Assembly: GCF_023634025.1 (NCBI RefSeq)
Contig: NZ_JALJCW010000001.1
Span: 62,001 to 126,000 of the forward strand
Direction: 5' to 3'
Source of the DNA: Hanstruepera flava
GTDB taxonomy: Bacteria; Bacteroidota; Bacteroidia; Flavobacteriales; Flavobacteriaceae
DNA: 64,000 nucleotides
The translations under genes and the position numbers were made by a program. Below the pieces are notes generated by a model that saw only the letters and a program-made list of their open reading frames with translations, did not search any database and was not told the DNA's origin. Below, piece after piece: positions 9,736 through 18,217 of this stretch (the stretch's first letter is position 1; every line of letters begins with the position of its first letter).

Positions 9736-9804
9736 GAGTTGGCTTTCAAACAAAATCACAAAATTTATACCAAAACAACACACCACAAATACAAACTAAA
9801 TAAA

Positions 9805-10638
9805 TCAGGATATAGCCAAAAGAGGAATAGTGATGTTATAGGCTACCTTTTCAATTTTATTTTCGGCAAATAGGTTCTCCCAAAACCCATGTTTTCTATT
9901 CACCATAGCAAACATATCTATACTATTAGATTCAATATAATGATTAACAGCGCTTAAAAAGGCTCCTTTTTCTATTTCCACAAATTGATGAGTAGCGTTT
10001 TCAAAACAGTCATCTAAAGATGCTTTTACCAGCTCTTGCTCTTTGGTCAACACATTAGAGTCTGAAACATGTAAAATACTAACTTGGTAATCCTTTTGTT
10101 CCACTAAATTAATTAAAGGACTCAAATCGGTTTTGCAATACGTGTTTTCATAATTGCTTGTAAAGGCAACACGGTGTATGGGTTTATAATTGTAATTATG
10201 AGGTATAGCTAAAACCGAAACGTGACAACCCTGAATAACACGCATGGTATTGCTTCCCATTATTTTTTTGGCCATGTTGGATGCGCCTTTTGTACCCATA
10301 ATTGCCAATTGAATATCGTGTTTGTCAACCAATTGATTTATTGCAGCTACTAAATTATCGTAATCTATTACGGGTACAAACTCGTGTAGAATATTATTGT
10401 GTTTGGATTTAACCGTATCGATATACCTGTCTAATTTTAATTTAGCACTGGCAATGAGTTGCTCGTATAAGCTAGTTGTTGGCGACATACTCATTAAATC
10501 ATCTGAAATAAATGTAGATGCCTTTAAAACATGTAGAACATAAAATTGACAGTCTTCATATTTAAATAACTGCATAGCATACTCCAAGGCATGATTGGCA
10601 TTATCAGAAAAATCGGTTGTTACAAGAATCTTTTTCAT
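9805..10638 (-). CDS. Universal stress protein, tandem UspA domains
   Basis: A 277-residue cytosolic protein made of two UspA-type Rossmann-like domains. The first opens with KKILVTTDFSDNA and ends with MGTKGASNMAKKIMGSNT, matching the ATP-binding G-2x-G-9x-G-S/T signature. The second (from about residue 150) is degenerate and lacks a clear signature. Two-domain Usp proteins are common in Bacteroidota and respond to redox and starvation stress. The gene diverges from the DUF3108 gene at 10801. Confidence 0.88.
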   Translation of the reverse strand: MKKILVTTDFSDNANHALEYAMQLFKYEDCQFYVLHVLKASTFISDDLMSMSPTTSLYEQLIASAKLKLDRYIDTVKSKHNNILHEFVPVIDYDNLVAAINQLVDKHDIQLAIMGTKGASNMAKKIMGSNTMRVIQGCHVSVLAIPHNYNYKPIHRVAFTSNYENTYCKTDLSPLINLVEQKDYQVSILHVSDSNVLTKEQELVKASLDDCFENATHQFVEIEKGAFLSAVNHYIESNSIDMFAMVNRKHGFWENLFAENKIEKVAYNITIPLLAIS

Positions 10639-10800
10639 GGATTTAGATTTTCAATTTATAAGATAGTAATTAGTTTATAGTTTTGAAATGACAATTATCA
10701 GCTTCGCATATATTTCATGTTTTTTTAGTGAGTTGCCAATTTTGATTTGTATTTTCGGCACAATAAATGATATGTATTTCGTTATATAAAAAAACTAACT

Positions 10801-11580
10801 ATGCGTTATTTAATCGTAGCCCTATTGGTTTGTTATGCAAACCTACTAACAGCACAGAACACGGCTGTATCGTCAAACGAAAAACTTACTTTTACCGCTG
10901 CCTACAATATGTCTGGAATAATGACAGATTTGGCCGAAGTTACTATGGAAACCAAATCGGTTAAAACATCAAAAGCCACATTACTACATTTAAAGTGCAA
11001 GGCAACAACGTACAGTAAATGGGATAATTTTTTTAAAATTCGCGATCTGTACGAAAGCTATGTGAGCCCTACAACTTTAAAACCCTACTTATACAAAAGG
11101 GATATTAATGAAGGTGGCTATTATAAGTTTATGCAATATACCTTTAAGCATAAAACCAATACGGTTGAAAGCCTAAAACGCAAGCGCCGTAAAGACGGAA
11201 CCACATGGGATGAGAAAAAAAAGATATCCATAAACTCTGGAACCAACGATATTGTAACTACCATATATAGTATAAGAAACTTAAATCTCGATAATGCAAG
11301 CTCTGGAAAAACCTTTAACCTTAAAGTGATTTTTGATAATGCCGAATATAATATTACATTAATTTATAAAGGAAAAGAAACCTTGAATACTGCAATAGGT
11401 AATAAATCTTGCCATAAATTGGCCATTCAGGTTAATAATAGTAATGTATTGCAAGGCAGTAGTAATAACTTACTTTGGCTAACGGCTGATGCCAACAAAA
11501 TACCAGTGTATGCCAAATTTAAAATCCCAGTTGGAAATGGGGAATTAAAAATTAAATCGGCCTCTGGCTTATTAAATTAA
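10801..11580 (+). CDS. DUF3108 domain exported protein
   Basis: A 259-residue protein with a signal peptide (to about residue 19, LLTAQN). The beta-rich body beginning LTFTAAYNMSGIMTDLAEV and containing DLYESYVSPTTLKPYLYKR matches DUF3108, a periplasmic family thought to form a curved beta-sheet and bind something hydrophobic. The function is unknown. A six-base gap to the small membrane gene at 11587 suggests they are transcribed together. Confidence 0.75.
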   Translation: MRYLIVALLVCYANLLTAQNTAVSSNEKLTFTAAYNMSGIMTDLAEVTMETKSVKTSKATLLHLKCKATTYSKWDNFFKIRDLYESYVSPTTLKPYLYKRDINEGGYYKFMQYTFKHKTNTVESLKRKRRKDGTTWDEKKKISINSGTNDIVTTIYSIRNLNLDNASSGKTFNLKVIFDNAEYNITLIYKGKETLNTAIGNKSCHKLAIQVNNSNVLQGSSNNLLWLTADANKIPVYAKFKIPVGNGELKIKSASGLLN

Positions 11581-11586
11581 TAGAAT

Positions 11587-11928
11587 ATGAAAACGTTATT
11601 TAGAATATTAGGACTAATAGCCGCAATTTTAGCTGTGGTGTTATCTGTACTACCATTGTCTAATTTAGCATTTATTCCAGCCATAGCAGCACTTGTTTTT
11701 GGCTTAATTGCTTTTTTAATGGCCAAGCAACAACAGGAACCCAGAAAAAGTATTCAGCTTATTTTTATCTTAACAATCATTGCCCTATCATTGGCTACCT
11801 ATAAATCTATTTTTAGTGAATCTGAAGTTGGTAATACTGAAGAACTGGAAAAAACAGAACAAAAATCTGAAGAAGAAGCAATTGAAGAACTAGAAGAACT
11901 TGATCTAGATGACATTGATATAGAATAG
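11587..11928 (+). CDS. Small membrane protein with acidic tail
   Basis: A 113-residue protein with three hydrophobic segments (about residues 5-24, 28-46, 58-74), then a strongly acidic C-terminus rich in E and D (EEAIEELEELDLDDIDIE). The tail would face one side of the inner membrane. No family is recognised beyond a conserved Flavobacteriaceae membrane protein type. It follows the DUF3108 gene closely and a hairpin terminator follows at 11951. Confidence 0.6.
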   Translation: MKTLFRILGLIAAILAVVLSVLPLSNLAFIPAIAALVFGLIAFLMAKQQQEPRKSIQLIFILTIIALSLATYKSIFSESEVGNTEELEKTEQKSEEEAIEELEELDLDDIDIE

Positions 11929-11950
11929 CTTAAAATATTAAATATTAGCC

Positions 11951-11987
11951 AAAAAATAGATAGTTACTTCGGTGTTATCTATTTTTT
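11951..11987 (+). terminator. Intrinsic terminator with UUCG loop
   Basis: AAAAAATAGATA pairs with TATCTATTTTTT. The inner part continues the stem through G-U pairs to a C-UUCG-G tetraloop, and a T run closes it. It ends the 10801-11928 unit. Confidence 0.8.
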
Positions 11988-12024
11988 TGTTTTATTTGAC
12001 TGACAATTAAGCTATAACATCAAA

Positions 12025-13062
12025 ATGAAGGTATTTATCATTGCAGCATCGTTCTGCATTGTTGGTTCTTGTGCTACCACAAAGTATAGCACAAAAATTG
12101 AGAACCTTAAAAACGGCATCCATTTACAGGACAGCAGTTTGGTAATGCGTTATGCCAATACCATTACTACTAACGATTTAAAAACCAACCTATACGGTTT
12201 TACATCGGAAGCATTTGAAGGTAGAGAAGCCGGAAGCAAAGGGCAAAAATTAGCTGCAGAATTTTTAAAAAACTATTATGTTAACCTAAACATGAAATCG
12301 CCTTTAGGTGATACCCTTTATTTTCAACATATTCCAGCCGATAAACTACCAGAAAATATTGGAGACACAGAAAATGTTTTAGCTTTTATTGAAGGTACTG
12401 AAAAACCTGAAGAAGTACTTATCATATCAGCACATTACGACCATTTAGGCGTAGAAAACGAACTAGTTTACCACGGTGCAGATGATAATGGCTCTGGTAC
12501 TTCTGCCGTTATGGAAATGGCCCAAGCCTTTAAATTGGCTGCACTAGCTGGACACAAACCTAAGCGAAGTATATTGTTTTTACATGTAACAGCCGAAGAA
12601 ATAGGATTGCAAGGTTCGCAATATTATACAAACAATCCTGTTTTTGAATTGAATAAAACACTTGCCAATTTAAATATAGATATGATTGGTCGAGTTGATA
12701 ATAAACATAGCAATAATAAAGATTACATCTATTTAATAGGTGCAGATAGAATTAGTAAAGAGCTTCACTATATCTCTGAAAAGGTAAATAACCAATACTT
12801 TGATATGGAATTGGATTATACCTATAATGACGAAAACGACAGAAACAGATACTACGATAGGTCAGACCATTATAACTTTGCCAAGCATAATATTCCAGTT
12901 ATTTTTTACTTTAATGGTGAACACAATGATTACCACGAGCCTTCTGATACTCCCGATAAAATAGATTACGATTTACTGGCACGTAGAACAAAGCTTATTT
13001 TTGTAACCGCCTGGCATTTAGCCTACAATGAAGAAGCCTTATTGTATAACGTAGACTTTTAA
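12025..13062 (+). CDS. M28 family zinc aminopeptidase lipoprotein
   Basis: A 345-residue lipoprotein (lipobox IVGSC, residue 16). The peptidase domain has ISAHYDHLG near residue 135 and HGADDNGSG near 150 (zinc-binding His and bridging Asp), LHVTAEEIGLQGS (catalytic Glu-Glu), NIDMIGRVD (third ligand Asp), and the last His in HNDYHEPSDTPDK. It probably trims peptides in the periplasm. It lacks the PA domain found in its neighbour at 13207, to which it is clearly paralogous. Confidence 0.9.
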   Translation: MKVFIIAASFCIVGSCATTKYSTKIENLKNGIHLQDSSLVMRYANTITTNDLKTNLYGFTSEAFEGREAGSKGQKLAAEFLKNYYVNLNMKSPLGDTLYFQHIPADKLPENIGDTENVLAFIEGTEKPEEVLIISAHYDHLGVENELVYHGADDNGSGTSAVMEMAQAFKLAALAGHKPKRSILFLHVTAEEIGLQGSQYYTNNPVFELNKTLANLNIDMIGRVDNKHSNNKDYIYLIGADRISKELHYISEKVNNQYFDMELDYTYNDENDRNRYYDRSDHYNFAKHNIPVIFYFNGEHNDYHEPSDTPDKIDYDLLARRTKLIFVTAWHLAYNEEALLYNVDF

Positions 13063-13206
13063 TGATCATACTGGATTTTGCCTTGTTAAAGTTTGTTAAA
13101 ATGAAATCGCTAATTCATTGAAATTCTGTACTTTTTTGTAATATCGCAATACAATTATTTTCACCTTAAATAGGTGATGTTAACCAACTCTTTTATACAA
13201 ACTTTT

Positions 13207-14775
13207 ATGAAACGTATTTCATTAATATTAGGTATTGCTTTACTTATCCTTGGTTGTGGATCAGGTAAAGAAAATGCAACAAAGTCAGAATCTAAACAAG
13301 TCTCAACGCCTGCCAATCCATCAGATTATGCATCAACTATTACATCTGACGAACTTAAGGAGATGTTATTCACCTATGCATCTGATGATTTTGAAGGTAG
13401 GGAAACTGGACAACCTGGACAGAAAAAAGCTGTTAATTATTTAAAGCAACATTATATCGATATGGGTATTCCAGCCGCTCAATCTAATGGTGATTACTTT
13501 CAAACGGTACCATTACAAATTCTGGATGTGCCTAAAGTATCATTAACAATTAATGATAAAGAATTTAAAGCTGTAGATGATTTTGTGTCTGTTATAGCTT
13601 CAGAAGACGGAAGTATCAACGCCAACGAAATTGTTTTTGCAAGTTATGGTATTGATGATGATAAATACTCAAATTATTCAAACTTAAACGTTAAGGGTAA
13701 AGTTGTACTAATTAAATCGGGCGAACCAAAAACCGAAGATGGAAATTATGTTATAACTGGTACTGGCGAAGCTTCAAAATGGTCTAATTTCAGACAGGAA
13801 TATGCCGCTAAACGCGATGCAGCTAAAGATAGAGGTGCTGCTGCTGTTTTATTTTATTATCCTTCCATTTACGATATGGCTGCAAGACGTTTTGGTGGTT
13901 CAAGTGGACGAATGTCTTTAAAAGGCAAGGCTAATGATATGTACTACTTCTTAATAAATGAGAGTTTAGCTAAAGCACTTTTAAGTGATATTGATACTAA
14001 TGATAATGTTGAAACTATATCAGCTTCAATGAACTTAATGTATACCAATGCTTCAAACGATTTTACATCAGAAAACGTAGCTGCATACATTAAAGGTTCA
14101 GAAAAGCCTGATGAGTATATCGTAATTTCTGCTCATCTAGACCACGAAGGTATAAAAGATGGTGAAATTTATAATGGAGCTGATGATGATGGTTCAGGAA
14201 CTGTATCTGTTTTAGAAATTGCGGAAGCTTTTAAGGAAGCCGCGAAAAATGGTCACGCTCCTAAACGTTCTGTTGTATTTCTGCACGTAACAGGTGAAGA
14301 AAAGGGATTATTAGGTTCGGCCTATTATACAGATACAGAACCTATTTTCCCATTAGCAAATACTGTAGCTAATCTAAACATTGATATGATTGGCCGTGTT
14401 GACCCGAAACATGAGGAAGCTGGAGATGATAATTATTTATACCTAATTGGAAGTGATAAATTAAGTACTGAACTGCATAATATTTCAGAAGATATCAATA
14501 AGAAGTATATCAACATGAATTTTGATTATACTTACAACGATGATAACGACCCTAACCGTTTTTACTACCGTTCTGATCATTACAATTTTGCAAAAAACAA
14601 TATTCCAGTAATATTCTATTTTAACGGTACGCATGCCGATTATCACAGACCTAGTGATACCCCTGATAAAATTCGTTACGATTTATTGGAAACCCGATCA
14701 AAGCTTATATTTTATACTGCTTGGGAATTAGCTAATAGAGATAATCGTATTGTAGTTGATAAAGCTACGGAATAG
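13207..14775 (+). CDS. M28 family zinc peptidase with PA domain, lipoprotein
   Basis: The ATG at 13207 gives MKRISLILGIALLILGC, a lipoprotein signal; 11 upstream in-frame residues were left out. The 522-residue product has a protease-associated insert (about residues 115-270, with NLNVKGKVVLIKSGEP and AAKDRGAAAVLFYY). The M28 core follows: SAHLDHEG, NGADDDGSG, LHVTGEEKGLLGS, NIDMIGRVD and HADYHRPSDTPDK, so all metal ligands are present. It is a paralogue of the preceding gene, from which a 144-base gap separates it. Confidence 0.92.
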   Translation: MKRISLILGIALLILGCGSGKENATKSESKQVSTPANPSDYASTITSDELKEMLFTYASDDFEGRETGQPGQKKAVNYLKQHYIDMGIPAAQSNGDYFQTVPLQILDVPKVSLTINDKEFKAVDDFVSVIASEDGSINANEIVFASYGIDDDKYSNYSNLNVKGKVVLIKSGEPKTEDGNYVITGTGEASKWSNFRQEYAAKRDAAKDRGAAAVLFYYPSIYDMAARRFGGSSGRMSLKGKANDMYYFLINESLAKALLSDIDTNDNVETISASMNLMYTNASNDFTSENVAAYIKGSEKPDEYIVISAHLDHEGIKDGEIYNGADDDGSGTVSVLEIAEAFKEAAKNGHAPKRSVVFLHVTGEEKGLLGSAYYTDTEPIFPLANTVANLNIDMIGRVDPKHEEAGDDNYLYLIGSDKLSTELHNISEDINKKYINMNFDYTYNDDNDPNRFYYRSDHYNFAKNNIPVIFYFNGTHADYHRPSDTPDKIRYDLLETRSKLIFYTAWELANRDNRIVVDKATE

Positions 14776-14793
14776 TACTATTGGTAATACAAC

Positions 14794-14829
14794 AATAAAA
14801 GCCTTTCAGAAAACTGAAAGGCTTTTATT
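14794..14829 (+). terminator. Intrinsic terminator after the M28 pair
   Basis: A perfect 16-base-pair stem (AATAAAAGCCTTTCAG / CTGAAAGGCTTTTATT) with an AAAA loop, followed by TTTAG. The flanking A and T runs would let it work in either direction. Confidence 0.88.
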
Positions 14830-14863
14830 TTAGTAAATTTGCTTGTTTTTCAGTTCATAACTT

Positions 14864-15565
14864 ATGTCATACGCTAACCAAACCGTTAATAATAAATCCT
14901 TTATAAAACGTTTTTCGCATAAAGGAAGGTTTAATGTGGCCTTATCCTTTTTAAATTTAAAAAACACAGATACCTTATTGGATTTTGGAACTGGTGATGG
15001 CTATTTACTACAACTGATATCTGAAACAAAAACTGCAAAAGAACTTGTGGGTTACGACCCCCTTCCTGACATGTATAATGAACTCGAAAAAAATATAAAG
15101 TCGCTACAAGCCACAAACATCAAAGTGATAAATAATTTAAATGCCGTTGCAGAAACTACATTCAATTATGTTACATGTTTTGAGGTTCTAGAGCACTTTT
15201 CTAAAAGAGAACAACTACAACATCTAGAGGATATAAAACGAATAACAGACTCCAATAGTAAAATCATTATTTCTGTACCTTTGGAAATAGGCCTTACCGC
15301 TCTATTAAAAAATAGTATTCGTGCCATTGTAGGTCAAAAACACAGTAATTCTAGTTTAAAGTCCGTCACAAAAGCCATTCTAGGTTTTAAAGACACAAGA
15401 ACCCAATCGGGATATATACACTCTCATGTAGGTTTTAATCATAAAGATTTGGAAAAGCTATTTAAAACAAGTGGTTTAAAAGTTATAAAGAAGCAGTATT
15501 CCCCATTTAAATATTTTTATGGGTTTTTAAATTCTCAAATCTTTTACGAATTAGAAAGAGTATAG
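14864..15565 (+). CDS. Class I SAM-dependent methyltransferase
   Basis: A 233-residue cytosolic protein. Motif I is TLLDFGTGDGYLLQLI (about residues 38-53), the acidic residue after strand 2 lies in GYDPLPDMY, and the post-motif segment YVTCFEVLEHFSKRE (about 104-118) is typical of Methyltransf_11/23-type enzymes. The C-terminal hydrophobic part may contact membrane or lipid substrates. The substrate is unknown. It stands as a single gene between a terminator and the convergent GIY-YIG gene. Confidence 0.85.
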   Translation: MSYANQTVNNKSFIKRFSHKGRFNVALSFLNLKNTDTLLDFGTGDGYLLQLISETKTAKELVGYDPLPDMYNELEKNIKSLQATNIKVINNLNAVAETTFNYVTCFEVLEHFSKREQLQHLEDIKRITDSNSKIIISVPLEIGLTALLKNSIRAIVGQKHSNSSLKSVTKAILGFKDTRTQSGYIHSHVGFNHKDLEKLFKTSGLKVIKKQYSPFKYFYGFLNSQIFYELERV

Positions 15566-15572
15566 TACCTGC

Positions 15573-15836
15573 TTAATACCAATCTGTTTTACTATACTTT
15601 TCAATGAATGCCATTAAACGTATTCTATTCAAGTTTTTCAATTTTCTCTCCAAAACCATAGCTTCTTGCTTCGTTTTTTTATGAATTGAAAGCACTAATA
15701 TCCACGGAATTCCTTTAGAAGTATAATTAACAGAGCCTGAATTATGTTGTTTTATCCTATTATTAAGATTTTTAGTAAAACCCTTATAGTAACGATTTAG
15801 TTTTTCAGAATACAACACATAAACAGTATAGTCCAT
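15573..15836 (-). CDS. GIY-YIG nuclease family protein
   Basis: An 87-residue protein consisting of one GIY-YIG domain: YTVYVLYSEKLNRYYKGFTKNL at the start holds the two signature strands (YVL and YKG), the Arg is in NNRIKQHNSG, and the Glu lies in EAMVLERKLKNL. It belongs to the short UPF0213/YhbQ-like type that is abundant in Flavobacteriia. It lies beside tRNA-His and is separated from it by a terminator. Confidence 0.88.
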   Translation of the reverse strand: MDYTVYVLYSEKLNRYYKGFTKNLNNRIKQHNSGSVNYTSKGIPWILVLSIHKKTKQEAMVLERKLKNLNRIRLMAFIEKYSKTDWY

Positions 15837-15852
15837 ATGGTAAAATACAAAA

Positions 15853-15878
15853 AAAGCTCTTCATAACTGAAGAGCTTT
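15853..15878 (-). terminator. Intrinsic terminator after tRNA-His
   Basis: AAAGCTCTTC and GAAGAGCTTT form a 10-base-pair stem with a six-base loop. On the minus strand a run of T follows the stem, so it fits as the end of the tRNA-His transcript. Confidence 0.75.
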
Positions 15879-15930
15879 ATATTTTTGGTACAGACGATAC
15901 TGTCTGCACCAAGACACTTTAGTGTCGTCT

Positions 15931-16007
15931 TGGGGTGGAAGATCGGTCTCGAACCGACGACCTCCTGAACCACAATCAGGCGCTCTAACCAACTGAGCTA
16001 CAACCAC
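15931..16007 (-). tRNA. tRNA-His (GTG)
   Basis: The minus strand folds into a cloverleaf with anticodon GTG in the loop TTGTGGT, T loop TTCGAGA, a G at 16008 available as the extra G-1, discriminator C73 and an encoded CCA (15931-15933). The acceptor stem GTGGTTG/CTTCCAC has two U-U oppositions at pairs 5-68 and 6-67, which is odd. All other stems are sound. Confidence 0.93.
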
Positions 16008-16134
16008 CATTTTAAATTGGACTGCAAATGTAAATTATTTCCTTTTTTCTACAAAATGTTTATCAAATATTATTTTATAAAGGTCAGTAGATAAATACAT
16101 GTTTTAATGTTCTAAAAAAGGGCAAACTATGTCG

Positions 16135-16193
16135 GTTGAGCGAAGTCGAGACCTACTTAAGCTATGAAAAAAAGTTCTCGACTCCGCTCGAAC
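16135..16193. repeat. REP-like inverted repeat
   Basis: GTTGAGCGAAGTCGAGAC (16135-16152) is the near-exact inverse of GTTCTCGACTCCGCTCGAAC (16174-16193). The same family of TCGAC-GCTCGA words recurs at 59500-59530. The arms are separated by about 21 bases. This looks like an intergenic palindromic element of the REP type seen in Flavobacteriia. Confidence 0.7.
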
Positions 16194-16273
16194 AGACAAA
16201 CAAAAACATATAAGCATCAACAAATCATGTATTTGTAATTTATTTGAAGTAAGTAACTATCTAATGACCTCTA

Positions 16274-16996
16274 TTATTTTAAATCAAATAAACTATTTAC
16301 TGCAGGATACCGTTCAACAGTAAACCCTTCGGCATGTTCTACACCAATTAAACGTCCTAAATCTCTTGCTCTATATGTTACACTATCGGTAAAATTTTTA
16401 CTTGAAATAGGTGTTTCGGGCTCATTACTTTTAGGATCATAGAATTGTGTTTTATAGGCTAAAACGGCTTCCATTTTTGTGTCTAAATATCCTGTAACAT
16501 CAACAACAACATCAGGCTCCAAATTTTTCCATTGTATATAATGATATACCGCTTTAGGTCGCCATGGATCTTGGTAACCATCATAATCTTCACATTTGGT
16601 ATCAATTTTTAACAATCCACTTAAAAAACAAGCATCGCTCACCAAACTACTACCCTTTCCATGATCAATATGGCGATCTTCAATAGCATTACAGATTACT
16701 ATTTCCGGTTTATACTTACGAATCATTTTAATAAGTTCAATTTGGTGTTCTTTATCATTAATAAAAAAGCCATCAGCAAATTCCATATTGGTTCGCATGG
16801 CAACGCCCAATATTCTGGCAGCATCTTGAGACTCCTCATCACGTGTTTCTGCAGTACCTCGTGTTCCAAGTTCTCCTCGAGTTAAATCAATAATACCTAC
16901 TTTTTTACCTCGTGCCACTTCTTTTGCTAACACAGCACCACAACCGAGTTCTACATCATCTGGGTGAGCGCCAAAGGCTAAAATATCTAACTTCAT
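16274..16996 (-). CDS. bshB1: Bacillithiol biosynthesis deacetylase BshB1
   Basis: A 240-residue zinc hydrolase of the PIG-L/LmbE fold. It removes acetate from GlcNAc-malate in bacillithiol synthesis. Zinc ligands are visible in AHPDD (residues 10-14) and HIDH (109-112), and TRGELGTRGT near 40-48 is typical of BshB1. Length and motifs match the family throughout. It shares strand and near-contiguity (12 bases) with the trans-sulfuration enzyme at 17009, which fits a sulfur and thiol theme. Confidence 0.93.
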   Translation of the reverse strand: MKLDILAFGAHPDDVELGCGAVLAKEVARGKKVGIIDLTRGELGTRGTAETRDEESQDAARILGVAMRTNMEFADGFFINDKEHQIELIKMIRKYKPEIVICNAIEDRHIDHGKGSSLVSDACFLSGLLKIDTKCEDYDGYQDPWRPKAVYHYIQWKNLEPDVVVDVTGYLDTKMEAVLAYKTQFYDPKSNEPETPISSKNFTDSVTYRARDLGRLIGVEHAEGFTVERYPAVNSLFDLK

Positions 16997-17008
16997 GTCA
17001 TTTTTATA

Positions 17009-18181
17009 TTAAAGATAAACTGGTGCCAGTTCTTTAGTTCGTTGTATAGCTTGTTCTATATCGTTGATTAAATCGCGTTTCGATTCAATACCTACAGAAA
17101 ACCTGATAAGTTGATTACTGATTCCTACCTTATCACGTTCTTCTTGGGTCAATAAAGCATGAGACGTTAAGTGTGGCGAAAGTACAGTACTCTCTACCCC
17201 TGCCAAGCTCATTGACGATTTTATAAGCTGCAATTGTTTTTGAAAAACACCAGCATCTAAACCCTCTCGTAACTCAAAGGACATCATACCTCCAAAACCC
17301 TTCATTTGGCTTTTTGCCAACTCATGATTGGGATGCGATTTTAGCCCAGGGTAATTTACACACTTTATGTCATCATGGTTTTCTAAAAAACGAGCTAATT
17401 TTTTAGCATTTCTATTTTGGGCTTTAACCCGTAAACCTAGTGTTTTTATACTACGTTCCAATAACCAAACGGTCATATCACTTAAGCTACCACCATAATT
17501 TTTGGCAACATGCCAAATACGTTCAATTATATCATCAGATGCCATTAAAACGCCTGCTAAAATATCACTATGACCTCCTAAATATTTGGTTGCTGAATGC
17601 ATAACAATATCGATACCAAAACCTATTGGGTTTTGGTTTACAGGGCTAGCAAACGTATTATCTATGGTTGACAATATCCCTTTAGACTTTGCTAGTTCGG
17701 CAACACCCTTAATGTCCGTAATGGTCAGTAACGGGTTTGAAGGTGTCTCAATATGTATGACTTTGGTATTAGGCTGAATGGCTCGCTCAAAATCTGAAAC
17801 CTGATAACCTTCAGTAAATGTAAATTCAATACCATACTTCGGAAACTCTTCTCTAATAAAATTACTGGCGCCTCCGTATAACGTGTTTTGAACAACCAAA
17901 TGATCGCCTTCCTTTAAAAAGGTCAGAAGCATGGCACTCAAGGCAGCCATTCCAGAGCCGAATATTAATGCCGCTTCAGCATGCTCTAAAGCAGCCATTT
18001 TTTTAGCCAAAAATTCTTGATTGGGTGTATTAAAGTATCTAGGATAACGTTTGACATCAACATCTTCAAATTGATATGAAGTAGACGTATATATTGGAGA
18101 AACGGCTCCTTTAAATTGCTCATCTTGAATTTCTCCAACGTGTGTGCAAATCGTATTAAGTCCATAATTTTTCTTTGTCAT
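17009..18181 (-). CDS. PLP-dependent trans-sulfuration enzyme (Cys/Met metabolism family)
   Basis: A 390-residue enzyme of the cystathionine gamma-synthase / cystathionine beta-lyase / methionine gamma-lyase family. The PLP lysine lies in SATKYLGGHSD (K199); IFGSGMAALSA binds the cofactor phosphate; IETPSNPLL and STIDNTFASP are family blocks; SVGIE is at the C-terminal end. The sequence alone does not decide between synthase and lyase. It lies just upstream of bshB1 on the same strand, so a role in cysteine supply is plausible. Confidence 0.9.
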   Translation of the reverse strand: MTKKNYGLNTICTHVGEIQDEQFKGAVSPIYTSTSYQFEDVDVKRYPRYFNTPNQEFLAKKMAALEHAEAALIFGSGMAALSAMLLTFLKEGDHLVVQNTLYGGASNFIREEFPKYGIEFTFTEGYQVSDFERAIQPNTKVIHIETPSNPLLTITDIKGVAELAKSKGILSTIDNTFASPVNQNPIGFGIDIVMHSATKYLGGHSDILAGVLMASDDIIERIWHVAKNYGGSLSDMTVWLLERSIKTLGLRVKAQNRNAKKLARFLENHDDIKCVNYPGLKSHPNHELAKSQMKGFGGMMSFELREGLDAGVFQKQLQLIKSSMSLAGVESTVLSPHLTSHALLTQEERDKVGISNQLIRFSVGIESKRDLINDIEQAIQRTKELAPVYL

Positions 18182-18217
18182 AACTTTTAAATTATGCTAC
18201 TAATTTACAAATTATGC

